Part shown: positions 37,986 to 45,385 of the stretch, piece after piece
How positions within the stretch are numbered: position 1 is the stretch's first letter
Layout: each line of letters begins with the position of its first letter
Origin: Litchfieldia stipae
GTDB taxonomy: Bacteria; Bacillota; Bacilli; Bacillales; Bacillaceae_L
DNA length: 45,385 bases
Assembly (NCBI RefSeq): GCF_014837155.1
Contig: NZ_JACYHA010000027.1
Coordinates: forward strand, 1 to 45,385
Direction: 5' to 3'
The notes under the pieces: generated by a model
Database searches by the model: none
What the model saw: the letters and a program-made list of their open reading frames with translations, nothing else
Told to the model about the DNA's origin: nothing
Made by a program: the position numbers and the translations under genes

Positions 37986-39434
37986 GTGGAAAAAGGTACA
38001 AGTATGAATTTTATACAATCAATCTCTAATAAGAGACTTATAAAGAAAATAGCGATATCAACGGTTGCGTTCACAACATTAATTATTGGTTCTGCAGTAG
38101 CAGATAATCAAATTTCAACAGATTACCATGTATATGTAAATGGTGAGAGAATGGGAACTGTTGATAATGAACAGGTTATAACAAGTCTGATAGATGAAAA
38201 GATTTCTAAATTTGAAGAACAGTATAAAGGCAAGGATCTAGAATTTGTTCCAGATGACATTGTTTTTGTACCTGAACATGTCTTTCGTTCAAACGTAAAT
38301 AATACAGAGACGATTGAAAAAGTTGAATCAGAGCTTCAGATTGTTGCAAAGGCTTCTGCCATTGTTGTTGATGGTGAGCCAGTGGCATATGTAAAGAGTC
38401 AAGAAGATGCAGATGAAGCTATTAAACAATATAAGCTTAAATATGTCAGTGAAGAGGATCTCACTGATTTAGAAGCTAGGGAAAAAACTCCTGATACAGA
38501 GTTACCAGAACTAAAAGTAGGTGAGTCTCGTATATTAGACGTTTCTATCACTGAAAAAGTTTCATTTTCAGATGAAAAAATTAATCCAACTGATGTTTTA
38601 TCTGTAAAAGAAGCGGTGAAGCTTTTAGAAAAGGGAACATTAGAGGAGAAAAAGTATAAGGTTCAACCTGGTGATGTTCTAGGTTCTATTGCTGTAGATC
38701 ATGATTTAACGATGAAAGAGATTCTGAAGTTGAATCCGAAAATTTCTGAGGATGAATTATTACAAATTGATCAAGAAATTCATGTAACAGCATTTAAACC
38801 ATTATTAACCGTATTAGTGAATATGGAACAATCGAAATCAGTTGAAATAGATTATACAATTAAGACTGAAGAAGATTCTAGTATGTTTAAAGGTGACCAA
38901 AAGGTCAAGCAAGAAGGAAAAGAAGGCGAAAAGATTGTTACGTCTTCAATCACCAAGAGCAATGGAGCAACAGTCGAGACGAAGCAGCTTAGTGAAGAAA
39001 TCATTAGCGAGCCTGTAGATAAGATTGTCTTAAAGGGAACAAAAGTCGTTCCTTCTAGAGGCACTGGTCAGCTTACTTGGCCTGCAGTTGGTGGTTACAT
39101 CTCAAGTCATGTAGGCTATAGATGGGGACAAATGCATAAAGGAATTGATATTGCACGTCCAAGTGACCGTACAATCAAAGCAGCAGACAATGGAACAGTT
39201 GTATCAGCAGGTTATGATGGAGGATATGGGAATAAAGTTGTTATCAACCATAACAATGGTTTAAGAACAGTATATGCTCACCTTTCGTCTATTTCCGTTA
39301 GCGTTGGACAAACCGTTTCACAAGGTCAGAAAATTGGTGTGATGGGATCTACAGGTAATTCCACTGGTGTCCACTTACACTTTGAAGTATACAAAAATGG
39401 TAATCTACAAAATCCAATGGATTACTTGAAGTAA
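37986..39434 (+). CDS. LysM-G5-M23 peptidoglycan endopeptidase
   Basis: The 482-residue exported protein has a signal/anchor segment (about 20-38), a long extracellular region, a LysM domain (about 224-268, YKVQPGDVLGSIAVDHDLTM), a G5-like domain (about 272-351) and a C-terminal M23 metallopeptidase (about 362-482). Zinc ligands are H384 and D388 in HKGIDIA and H465 in GVHLHFE; H432 is the catalytic His. It would bind the wall and cut peptide cross-links. GTG start, 6 nt after AGGAGG, is preferred over an ATG six codons later. It directly precedes walRK, whose known regulon is wall hydrolases. No gene symbol is assigned. Confidence 0.92.
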   Translation: MEKGTSMNFIQSISNKRLIKKIAISTVAFTTLIIGSAVADNQISTDYHVYVNGERMGTVDNEQVITSLIDEKISKFEEQYKGKDLEFVPDDIVFVPEHVFRSNVNNTETIEKVESELQIVAKASAIVVDGEPVAYVKSQEDADEAIKQYKLKYVSEEDLTDLEAREKTPDTELPELKVGESRILDVSITEKVSFSDEKINPTDVLSVKEAVKLLEKGTLEEKKYKVQPGDVLGSIAVDHDLTMKEILKLNPKISEDELLQIDQEIHVTAFKPLLTVLVNMEQSKSVEIDYTIKTEEDSSMFKGDQKVKQEGKEGEKIVTSSITKSNGATVETKQLSEEIISEPVDKIVLKGTKVVPSRGTGQLTWPAVGGYISSHVGYRWGQMHKGIDIARPSDRTIKAADNGTVVSAGYDGGYGNKVVINHNNGLRTVYAHLSSISVSVGQTVSQGQKIGVMGSTGNSTGVHLHFEVYKNGNLQNPMDYLK

Positions 39435-39437
39435 AAA

Positions 39438-39474
39438 GCAAAACCTCTAGTACTAGGCTAGAGGTTTTTGTTTA
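39438..39474 (+). terminator. terminator of the M23 peptidase gene
   Basis: AAACCTCTAG/CTAGAGGTTT with a 7-nt loop and a T-run, a few bases after the stop. Confidence 0.93.
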
Positions 39475-39506
39475 CCATCATAAATAAGAACAAACCTACA
39501 TTAGAC

Positions 39507-39535
39507 CCTCTAGTTTGAAAGCTAGAGGTTTTTTA
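39507..39535 (+). terminator. second, look-alike terminator before walR
   Basis: CCTCTAG/CTAGAGG with an 8-nt loop and TTTTTT, about 40 bp downstream of the first and sharing its stem sequence, apparently a duplicate. Together they insulate walR from the upstream gene. Confidence 0.85.
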
Positions 39536-39662
39536 AATCAATTTGAGAATGACTTATGGTAATGGGTGAATTAACAGAGGCTTTTTGGTAAAGTAGAGAT
39601 AGCGTAATGTTACTGAACATGTTTACCTTTAAGGCAATCTCATAAAAAAGGAGATCAGAGAG

Positions 39663-40367
39663 ATGGATAAAGTGATTTTGGTTGTTGATGATGAAAAACC
39701 AATTGCAGATATTTTACAATTTAATCTTCAAAAAGAAGGATATAAAGTGATTTGTGCGTATGACGGGCAAAAAGCGATTGAAAAAGTGGAGGAAGTGAAG
39801 CCTGATTTAATTTTATTAGATATCATGCTTCCTTTTAAAGATGGAATGGAAGTATGTAGAGAGGTCAGAAAGAAGTATGATATGCCAATTATCATGCTAA
39901 CTGCGAAGGATTCTGAAATTGATAAGGTGCTTGGCCTTGAGCTTGGCGCTGATGATTATGTAACAAAGCCTTTCAGTACTAGAGAGTTATTAGCTCGTGT
40001 GAAGGCGAATCTAAGACGTAGTAATCATAAGACAGAGGCTGATGAGGACCAGACAAATGAAATCGTCGTGGGTTCACTTGTGATTCATCCAGATGCCTAT
40101 GTTGTATCTAAAAGAGGGGAAATGATTGAATTAACGCATCGAGAATTCGAGCTTCTTCATTACCTATCAAAGCATTTAGGGCAAGTGATGACAAGGGAAC
40201 ATTTGCTTCAAACGGTTTGGGGATATGATTACTTCGGAGATGTACGGACAGTCGATGTAACTGTTAGACGTCTTAGAGAAAAAATTGAAGATAGCCCAAG
40301 TCACCCAACTTGGATTGTGACTAGAAGAGGTGTAGGTTATTACCTTCGCAATCCCGAGCAGGAGTAA
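39663..40367 (+). CDS. walR: response regulator WalR (YycF)
   Basis: WalR is the essential OmpR-family regulator that adjusts wall hydrolase expression to growth. The receiver domain has acidic residues D9/D10, phospho-acceptor D53 in LLDIMLP and K102. The winged-helix DNA-binding domain follows (about 130-230, ending GYYLRNPEQ). Length is 234 (235 in B. subtilis). AAAAAGGAG ribosome-binding site. First gene of walRKHIJ; a dedicated promoter must lie in 39536-39655, but I could not define it. Confidence 0.99.
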   Translation: MDKVILVVDDEKPIADILQFNLQKEGYKVICAYDGQKAIEKVEEVKPDLILLDIMLPFKDGMEVCREVRKKYDMPIIMLTAKDSEIDKVLGLELGADDYVTKPFSTRELLARVKANLRRSNHKTEADEDQTNEIVVGSLVIHPDAYVVSKRGEMIELTHREFELLHYLSKHLGQVMTREHLLQTVWGYDYFGDVRTVDVTVRRLREKIEDSPSHPTWIVTRRGVGYYLRNPEQE

Positions 40368-40376
40368 TCAGATTAC

Positions 40377-42197
40377 ATGAGAAAAATGAGATTCTTTCGA
40401 TCGATTCATTTTAAATTTGCTCTAATTTATGTATTACTGATCCTCATTGCGATGCAAATTATTGGGGTATATTTCCTAGGGAAATTAGAAACACAGCTTG
40501 TTGAAAATTATCAAATCTCTATAAATGAACGGGTGAATTTACTCGCTTATAATCTTGAACAAGAAGTGAAAAAAGAAAGAGAAGAAGAGTCTACAACGAT
40601 TGAATCTGATATCCGAATTCTCTTAGATGATTTTGTATCAGAGGATATTAAAGAAGTGATCTTCTATGATAATAAGAGTAGAGTACTAGGGACATCAAGT
40701 CCATATAATCAAAACATCATTGGCCGAAGAACGACAGAGCTGCTTGTGAAGCGAACTCTGCTGGGAGTTGGTGACAAAAAGATTCAATTGGAAGAAACAA
40801 CGAACCAACGATTATATGTTTCCTATATTCCAGTAAGATCGAATAATGAAGTTATAGGTGTCATTAAACTAACAGCGTGGTTAGAAAATGTTTATGAAGA
40901 CATCAAGGAGATTAATGATATCTTCGTTACGGGAACAGGAATTGCGATGTTAATTACAGCATTATTAGGGATTCTTGTCGCACAAACTATTACAAGGCCT
41001 ATAACTGCGATGAAAAAACATGCGATTGATCTCACAAAAGGAAATTTCTCGAAAAAGGTAAAGGTCTATGGTCATGATGAAATAGGACAGCTGGCGATGA
41101 CCTTTAACAATCTGACAAGAAAACTGAAGGATGCTCAAGCGACGACAGAAAGTGAGCGTCGAAAGCTAACCTCAGTCTTAACTCATATGACTGATGGTGT
41201 GATTGCAACAGATAAGAGAGGACGCGTCATATTAATCAATGATCCTGCGTTAAGTATGCTGAATGTTTCACGTGAAACAGCCTTTAATAAACCAATTTTA
41301 TCGTTGCTTAATTTAGAGGAAAAATATTCTCTTGATGATCTTAATAATGACTTAGATGCGGTAGTCCTTGATTTTAGCACAGAGAAGAAGCCATATATTC
41401 TGAAAATCAATTTCTCTACGATTCAAAAAGAATCAGGTACGACAAATGGTATTATCGCTGTTCTCTATGATATTACTGAACAGGAGAAGATTGATCAGGA
41501 GAGAAGAGAGTTTGTTGCGAATGTGTCGCATGAACTAAGAACACCATTAACGACAATGAAAAGTTATCTTGAGGCGTTAGCAGATGGTGCTTGGACGGAT
41601 AAAGATATTGCTCCTCAGTTTATTGATGTAACACAAACAGAAACTGAGCGAATGATTCGATTGGTTAATGATTTGCTACAGCTTTCAAAGCTTGATAGCA
41701 AGGACTACCGATTAACAAAGGACTGGGTAGAGTTTTCTTCGTTCTTCCATAAAGTCATTGATCGTTTTGAGATGACTAAAAATCAAGATGTTCACTTTAA
41801 TCGTCGTTTTCCAAATGATCCAGTCTATATTGAAATGGATAAAGATAAAATCACCCAAGTATTAGATAACATCATTTCAAATGCGCTTAAATATTCACCT
41901 GAGGGTGGAGAGGTAACATTTCATTTAGTTGAGTACGAAGATAAGATTGAGGTTCAAATTAAGGATGATGGAGTTGGAATTCCGAAAGAAAACCTAAGCC
42001 AGATTTTCGAGCGTTTTTATCGTGTGGATAAAGCACGAACAAGAAAGCTTGGAGGGACTGGTCTAGGGTTAGCCATTGCGAAAGAAATGATTGAAGCACA
42101 TGGCGGAAAGATTTGGGCGAAGAGTAATGAAGGGGCAGGTACAACAATCTATTTTACCTTACCTATTGATCAAGAAATAGAGGATGACTGGTCATGA
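40377..42197 (+). CDS. walK: sensor histidine kinase WalK (YycG)
   Basis: WalK phosphorylates WalR in response to wall state. Two membrane helices (about 13-34 and 183-205) flank an extracellular PAS-like domain. A HAMP domain (about 206-258), an intracellular PAS domain (about 262-370) and the kinase core follow. H385 in FVANVSHELRTP is the phosphorylated His; the ATP-binding part has DNIISNALKYSPEGG, DDGVGIP and GGTGLGLAIAKEM. Length 606. A parS palindrome is written into the PAS domain as V-S-R-E-T (297-301). It overlaps walH by 4 bp. Confidence 0.99.
   Translation: MRKMRFFRSIHFKFALIYVLLILIAMQIIGVYFLGKLETQLVENYQISINERVNLLAYNLEQEVKKEREEESTTIESDIRILLDDFVSEDIKEVIFYDNKSRVLGTSSPYNQNIIGRRTTELLVKRTLLGVGDKKIQLEETTNQRLYVSYIPVRSNNEVIGVIKLTAWLENVYEDIKEINDIFVTGTGIAMLITALLGILVAQTITRPITAMKKHAIDLTKGNFSKKVKVYGHDEIGQLAMTFNNLTRKLKDAQATTESERRKLTSVLTHMTDGVIATDKRGRVILINDPALSMLNVSRETAFNKPILSLLNLEEKYSLDDLNNDLDAVVLDFSTEKKPYILKINFSTIQKESGTTNGIIAVLYDITEQEKIDQERREFVANVSHELRTPLTTMKSYLEALADGAWTDKDIAPQFIDVTQTETERMIRLVNDLLQLSKLDSKDYRLTKDWVEFSSFFHKVIDRFEMTKNQDVHFNRRFPNDPVYIEMDKDKITQVLDNIISNALKYSPEGGEVTFHLVEYEDKIEVQIKDDGVGIPKENLSQIFERFYRVDKARTRKLGGTGLGLAIAKEMIEAHGGKIWAKSNEGAGTTIYFTLPIDQEIEDDWS
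41274..41289. other. parS: parS site 5, inside walK
   Basis: TGTTTCACGTGAAACA, perfect palindrome, about 30 kb from dnaA, encoding V-S-R-E-T in the WalK PAS domain. Confidence 0.97.
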
Positions 42198-43516
42198 GTT
42201 ATGAGTCAATAAAATCATTCGTGCTTACTATTCTAGTCTTAGTCAGTATTTTGCTAACGTGGGCGTTATGGACGTACCAGCCAGAATACGAAACGATTGA
42301 TAATACGAATATTGTCAACAATGTGCCAATTAGTAATTCTAGGGATCTTTCGAGTTTGATTAAACCTACCAAAATTTTGTTCCATACGAGTGGAACACAT
42401 TATGGTACGATAGAAGAAACAGAGATTAATTCGATAATCAAAGAAGTGAGCAATTGGGAGTTCTCTGAGTTAACTAATATCTCAGGTTCTCTTTCGACAA
42501 ATGGATTTTCTCCTTTTTTAAAAGAGGATGGACATGTGGAAATTCTCTTTGTGGATGAGATTCCATTAACCATTTATCGAGCGATGTTCCAATTTAGTGA
42601 TCAAGAATTTCCAACAATAACCTTTGATCGAATGATTGTTAATATGAATACGGCTGCTGAAGATTATGGGATTGTCTATTTTGTGTCAGGAAGAGATATG
42701 AAGGTATTCGAAGCGAAGGTTAATCGTGAATCAATCCGGGATTTCGAGCAATATGTCAATCAATCAACTAACTATCCAGAATACTTCCCATATCATGTGA
42801 CAGAAACGAAATCTATTTTTCTACCTGTCCAAACGACAACTATGAATAGTGTGCAATACTACACGGATTATTTAGATCCAGAAATGTTCAAGGATGCGCT
42901 CTTTACTGATCCTAGCATTGTTAAAAAGCACAACTTAACCTATGGTGAAGAATATACGGATGGTTCAAGATTACTAAGAGTGAGTACTGGCAGACAAACA
43001 TTTCAGTATATTAATCCTGTCAATAACACTGAAACTGACTCCATTGGTGTTTCTGAATTAATAAGAAGTAGCATCGACTTTATTAATGATCATGGAGGAT
43101 GGACTGATCGATATCGCTATTTCACGACGGATAAATATGAACAGAGAACGGTATTCCGTTTGTATATTAATAACTATCCTGTCTTTAATAAGAGTGGTTT
43201 AACAGAGATCCATCAAGTATGGAATAAAAATGAGGTATTACGATATCAACGTCCACTACTTGTGTTAGAAATTCCGATTCCTTCCTCTCCAATCGACCTG
43301 CCTCGAGGTGAAACGGTTGTGGAGATGCTTAAGGAGCAGGAAGGCTTTGATCCACTCTTATTAGGAGATATTACCATTGGTTATGAACTAATTGAAAATC
43401 AAGAGAAAACAAATGTTGCAACCCTTGTACCGATATGGAGCTATTTTTACGATGGTCGATGGAGAAAGCTAGAATTTAAGCAGGATACAGGAGGGAATGT
43501 AGGTGGATTGGAGTAA
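42194..43516 (+). CDS. walH: WalK regulator WalH (YycH)
   Basis: WalH is a membrane-anchored extracellular protein that, with WalI, controls WalK activity through transmembrane contacts (inhibiting in B. subtilis). A single N-terminal membrane helix (about 8-28, FVLTILVLVSILLTWALW) is followed by a long extracellular part, including the conserved GETVVEMLKEQ stretch near the C terminus. Length 440 is near the B. subtilis 455. It overlaps walK by ATGA and walI by 14 bp. Confidence 0.93.
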   Translation: MSYESIKSFVLTILVLVSILLTWALWTYQPEYETIDNTNIVNNVPISNSRDLSSLIKPTKILFHTSGTHYGTIEETEINSIIKEVSNWEFSELTNISGSLSTNGFSPFLKEDGHVEILFVDEIPLTIYRAMFQFSDQEFPTITFDRMIVNMNTAAEDYGIVYFVSGRDMKVFEAKVNRESIRDFEQYVNQSTNYPEYFPYHVTETKSIFLPVQTTTMNSVQYYTDYLDPEMFKDALFTDPSIVKKHNLTYGEEYTDGSRLLRVSTGRQTFQYINPVNNTETDSIGVSELIRSSIDFINDHGGWTDRYRYFTTDKYEQRTVFRLYINNYPVFNKSGLTEIHQVWNKNEVLRYQRPLLVLEIPIPSSPIDLPRGETVVEMLKEQEGFDPLLLGDITIGYELIENQEKTNVATLVPIWSYFYDGRWRKLEFKQDTGGNVGGLE

Positions 43517-44279
43517 AACAAAGACGATATTTATCATTACATTCCTGATTCTTAATTTGTTCTTAGCCTTTCAATTTATCGAGAAACGAGATCGAAGTGA
43601 ATTAGATATTATTTCAGAAGCTAGTATTGAGGAGCAATTAGAGGTTGAGCAAATTACGTATGATGAGTTACCGAAGGAACCAAAAGAAGGTAGTTATATC
43701 AGTGGCAAGCCAAAGTTCTTCACAGAAGCAGATGTGCAGCAAATGAAGGGGCAGGAAGTGAATATTGATAGTCCTGCTCTTCTTCAGTCGAAATTAGTTG
43801 AACCGATTACCTTAACGGAAGCGAATCTCACTACGAAGCTGCAGCAGTTTTTGAAGGACTATGTGCTAAATGGTGAGTTATATACGATCTGGGAAGTGGA
43901 TCAAGAAGGAAGTATTGTGTTTTTTCAGCAATATGAAAATAAAGTGTTTTTCAATGAAGCTAGTAATATAAGTGGGTTGCTCGTTGTTGATTTGAATGAA
44001 AATAGTGAGATTGTTTCATATAAACAGACCATGCTAGTTGATTTTGAAGAATATGATCAAAAGGAAATTCTTCCGGCTATACGGGCAATTGAAAACTTAT
44101 ATGAAAATGGACATTTAAAGTCAGGTAGTCATGTAACGAAGATTGAGCTTGGTTATTATCCTCTTGTTCAATTATCGGAATCTCAAATCTTAGCCCCGAC
44201 ATGGCATATTGCTGTGGACGAGAAGACTGATTACTACGTGAATGCCTTTGAGGGACAAATTTTAGAAATTATGGAGTGA
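43503..44279 (+). CDS. walI: WalK regulator WalI (YycI)
   Basis: WalI is the partner of WalH in a complex with WalK. A single membrane helix (about 6-24, [18 protein letters not shown]) leads an extracellular domain with the conserved C-terminal pattern [19 protein letters not shown]. Length 258 (280 in B. subtilis). The start is GTG inside walH (GTGGATTGGAGTAA), a 14-bp overlap that suggests tight coupling. walJ begins 7 bp after its stop. Confidence 0.92.
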   Translation: MDWSKTKTIFIITFLILNLFLAFQFIEKRDRSELDIISEASIEEQLEVEQITYDELPKEPKEGSYISGKPKFFTEADVQQMKGQEVNIDSPALLQSKLVEPITLTEANLTTKLQQFLKDYVLNGELYTIWEVDQEGSIVFFQQYENKVFFNEASNISGLLVVDLNENSEIVSYKQTMLVDFEEYDQKEILPAIRAIENLYENGHLKSGSHVTKIELGYYPLVQLSESQILAPTWHIAVDEKTDYYVNAFEGQILEIME

Positions 44280-44286
44280 TTGTATT

Positions 44287-45081
44287 ATGAGTTTGCATTT
44301 TAGTGTACTGGCAAGTGGTAGTACAGGAAATGCGTTCTATGTGGGAACGGACAAGCACTCCCTATTAGTGGATGCAGGTTTAAGTGGAAAACAGATGGAG
44401 CTATTATTTAAAGGAATTGATCGAAGTGTCAGAGATTTATCAGGCATATTAGTCACACATGAGCATAGTGATCATATTAAAGGCCTTGGTGTTCTAGCTA
44501 GAAAGTACAAATTACCTGTGTATGCAAATGAGAAGACGTGGAAAGCAATGGAGAAGAACATTGGGGAGATTCCACTTGATCAAAAGTTTATATTTGATAT
44601 GAACACGGTGAAATCATTTGGTGGATTAGATGTAGAATCGTTTGGTGTGTCACATGATGCTGCTGAGCCTATGTTCTACGTCTTTCATCATGAAGGCAAG
44701 AAAATTGCTTTAATTACAGATACAGGATACGTGAGTGACCGAATGAAGGGTACCATTTCCAATGCGGATGTGTATGTGTTTGAAAGTAATCATGATGTGG
44801 AAATGCTGAGAATGGGACATTACCCATGGAGTATTAAGCGTCGTATTCTAAGTGATGTTGGGCATGTATCGAATGAAGATGCTGCACTAGCGATGACTGA
44901 GGTCATTGGAGATCGGACAAAACGGATTTATTTAGCTCATTTAAGCACGGATAACAATATGAAGGACTTAGCAAAGATGGCTGTAGCACAAACCATTGAA
45001 AGTAAGGGCTTTGTGATTGGTGACCAGTTTGACCTGTATGACACAGACCCAAAAGTACCAACGAAGCTAGCATATGTTTAA
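44287..45081 (+). CDS. walJ: metallo-beta-lactamase-fold hydrolase WalJ (YycJ)
   Basis: WalJ is an MBL-fold nuclease-like protein; B. subtilis YycJ has been reported as a 5' exonuclease. It has the metal-binding motif THEHSDH with H58, H60, D62 and H63, the start [15 protein letters not shown], and later ligand stretches [13 protein letters not shown] and [11 protein letters not shown]. Length is 264, as in B. subtilis. It is the last gene of the walRKHIJ unit. B. subtilis has htrC next, which is not reached here. Confidence 0.97.
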   Translation: MSLHFSVLASGSTGNAFYVGTDKHSLLVDAGLSGKQMELLFKGIDRSVRDLSGILVTHEHSDHIKGLGVLARKYKLPVYANEKTWKAMEKNIGEIPLDQKFIFDMNTVKSFGGLDVESFGVSHDAAEPMFYVFHHEGKKIALITDTGYVSDRMKGTISNADVYVFESNHDVEMLRMGHYPWSIKRRILSDVGHVSNEDAALAMTEVIGDRTKRIYLAHLSTDNNMKDLAKMAVAQTIESKGFVIGDQFDLYDTDPKVPTKLAYV

Positions 45082-45102
45082 GTCATAAATACTGAAAAAA
45101 AT

Positions 45103-45130
45103 GGGACCACTTGTGAAGTGGTCTTTATTT
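45103..45130 (+). terminator. walRKHIJ operon terminator
   Basis: GACCACTT/AAGTGGTC stem (45105-45123) with a 3-nt loop, then TTTATTTG. Confidence 0.85.
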
Positions 45131-45323
45131 GAATTTAGGATGTACAATTTATTATAATTATTTTTAGAGAAAAAAACTAAGCTGTTTTCTTTTTGAGTCA
45201 TGCTTATACAACCGCAGCCTGAATACACTCCGCGTCCGGCGGGGTGTCTGGTGAGCCTCCTCGTCGCCTTAGCTGAGGCCACTGAAAAACTATCGTTTTT
45301 TGATAACTTTAATTTCCAAAGAA
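45131..45323. other. spacer after walJ containing the second repeat copy
   Basis: No gene is seen in this A/T-rich stretch, except that the GC-rich repeat at 45212-45267 stands out. An ATCGTTTTTTGATAAC segment at 45291 is a small imperfect inverted repeat. Confidence 0.6.
45212..45267 (-). repeat. palindromic repeat, partial second copy
   Basis: The reverse complement aligns without gaps to 37631-37686, 52 of 56 positions identical (from GCGACGAGGAGGCTCACCAG to GGACGCGGAGTGTATTCAGG and CTGCGG). The 5' half of the element is missing or strongly altered. A degenerate trace of the terminal repeat (AGCA...GAAAACAGC) follows at 45181-45204. Confidence 0.9.
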
Positions 45324-45324
45324 A

Positions 45325-45369
45325 AAAACAAGCCTTTTTTTCTCAAATAAGATCAAAAAGGCTTGTTTT
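45325..45369. terminator. bidirectional terminator-like hairpin
   Basis: A perfect 15-bp inverted repeat AAAACAAGCCTTTTT (45325-45339) and AAAAAGGCTTGTTTT (45355-45369) with a 15-nt loop. A/T tracts on both sides suit termination in either direction, perhaps for walRKHIJ and a converging gene beyond the right edge. Confidence 0.8.
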
Positions 45370-45385
45370 AAAGGGGGAATTCCCC

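Noticed and set aside
45374-45385. GGGGAATTCCCC palindrome at the right edge as an operator
   Set aside because: It is cut by the window end, so its context cannot be judged.

Overview
The window is the replication-origin region of a low-GC, endospore-forming Firmicute of the family Bacillaceae. Gene order (rrn, gyrA, gyrB, remB, recF, yaaA, dnaN, dnaA, oriC, rpmH, rnpA, yidC, jag, mnmE, mnmG, rsmG, noc, parA, parB, yyaC, yyaE, ychF, rpsF-ssbA-rpsR, yybS-gdpP-rplI, dnaC, purA, tRNA cluster, walRKHIJ) is that of Bacillus subtilis and its relatives. Several details differ from B. subtilis: an HD-GYP-like gene between gyrA and the rrn operon, a DUF554 protein after parB, a YkvI/MscS/DUF951 group before yyaE, and a LysM-G5-M23 peptidase before walR. 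Genus and species cannot be fixed from this sequence.

Layout. Positions 1-10640 read leftward on the minus strand, away from the origin: the very 5' end of a 16S rRNA gene with tandem promoters, an HD-GYP-like protein, gyrA, gyrB, remB, recF, yaaA, dnaN and dnaA. The bipartite oriC lies on both sides of dnaA. DnaA boxes cluster at 10808-11071, and the unwinding part, with DnaA boxes, a GC-rich block and a DnaA-trio tract, is at 9124-9270. From 11320 everything reads rightward except the sporulation gene yyaC (22160-22786). Replication, transcription and gene orientation are therefore almost fully co-directional.

The right arm holds rpmH-rnpA-yidC-jag (ribosome, RNase P, membrane insertion), mnmE-mnmG-rsmG (tRNA and rRNA modification), and noc and parA-parB (nucleoid occlusion, chromosome segregation). 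A transport/oxidoreductase stretch of variable content follows (DUF554, yyaC, ykvI-like, mscS-like, DUF951, yyaE). Next come ychF, rpsF-ssbA-rpsR, yybS-gdpP-rplI (c-di-AMP turnover plus L9), dnaC, purA under an apparent PurR operator, tRNA Lys-Glu-Asp-Phe, and the walRKHIJ cell-wall regulon controller preceded by an M23 peptidase. Five parS sites (18211, 19338, 21130, 25997, 41274) are spread across this arm, three of them inside coding sequences. The genes tie together initiation (DnaA/DnaN/DnaC/SSB), topology (gyrase), segregation (ParAB/parS), division control (Noc) and wall homeostasis (WalRK).

No phage, IS element, CRISPR array, defence island or clearly new multi-gene system was found. 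The least explained items are a palindromic MITE-like repeat present twice (37511-37717 and, partly, 45212-45267), a 60-bp duplication that leaves a 5' half tRNA-Lys (36790-36849), an HD-GYP protein lacking both signature motifs, a secondary DnaA-box cluster before mnmE, and a long imperfect inverted repeat next to a parS site between noc and parA.
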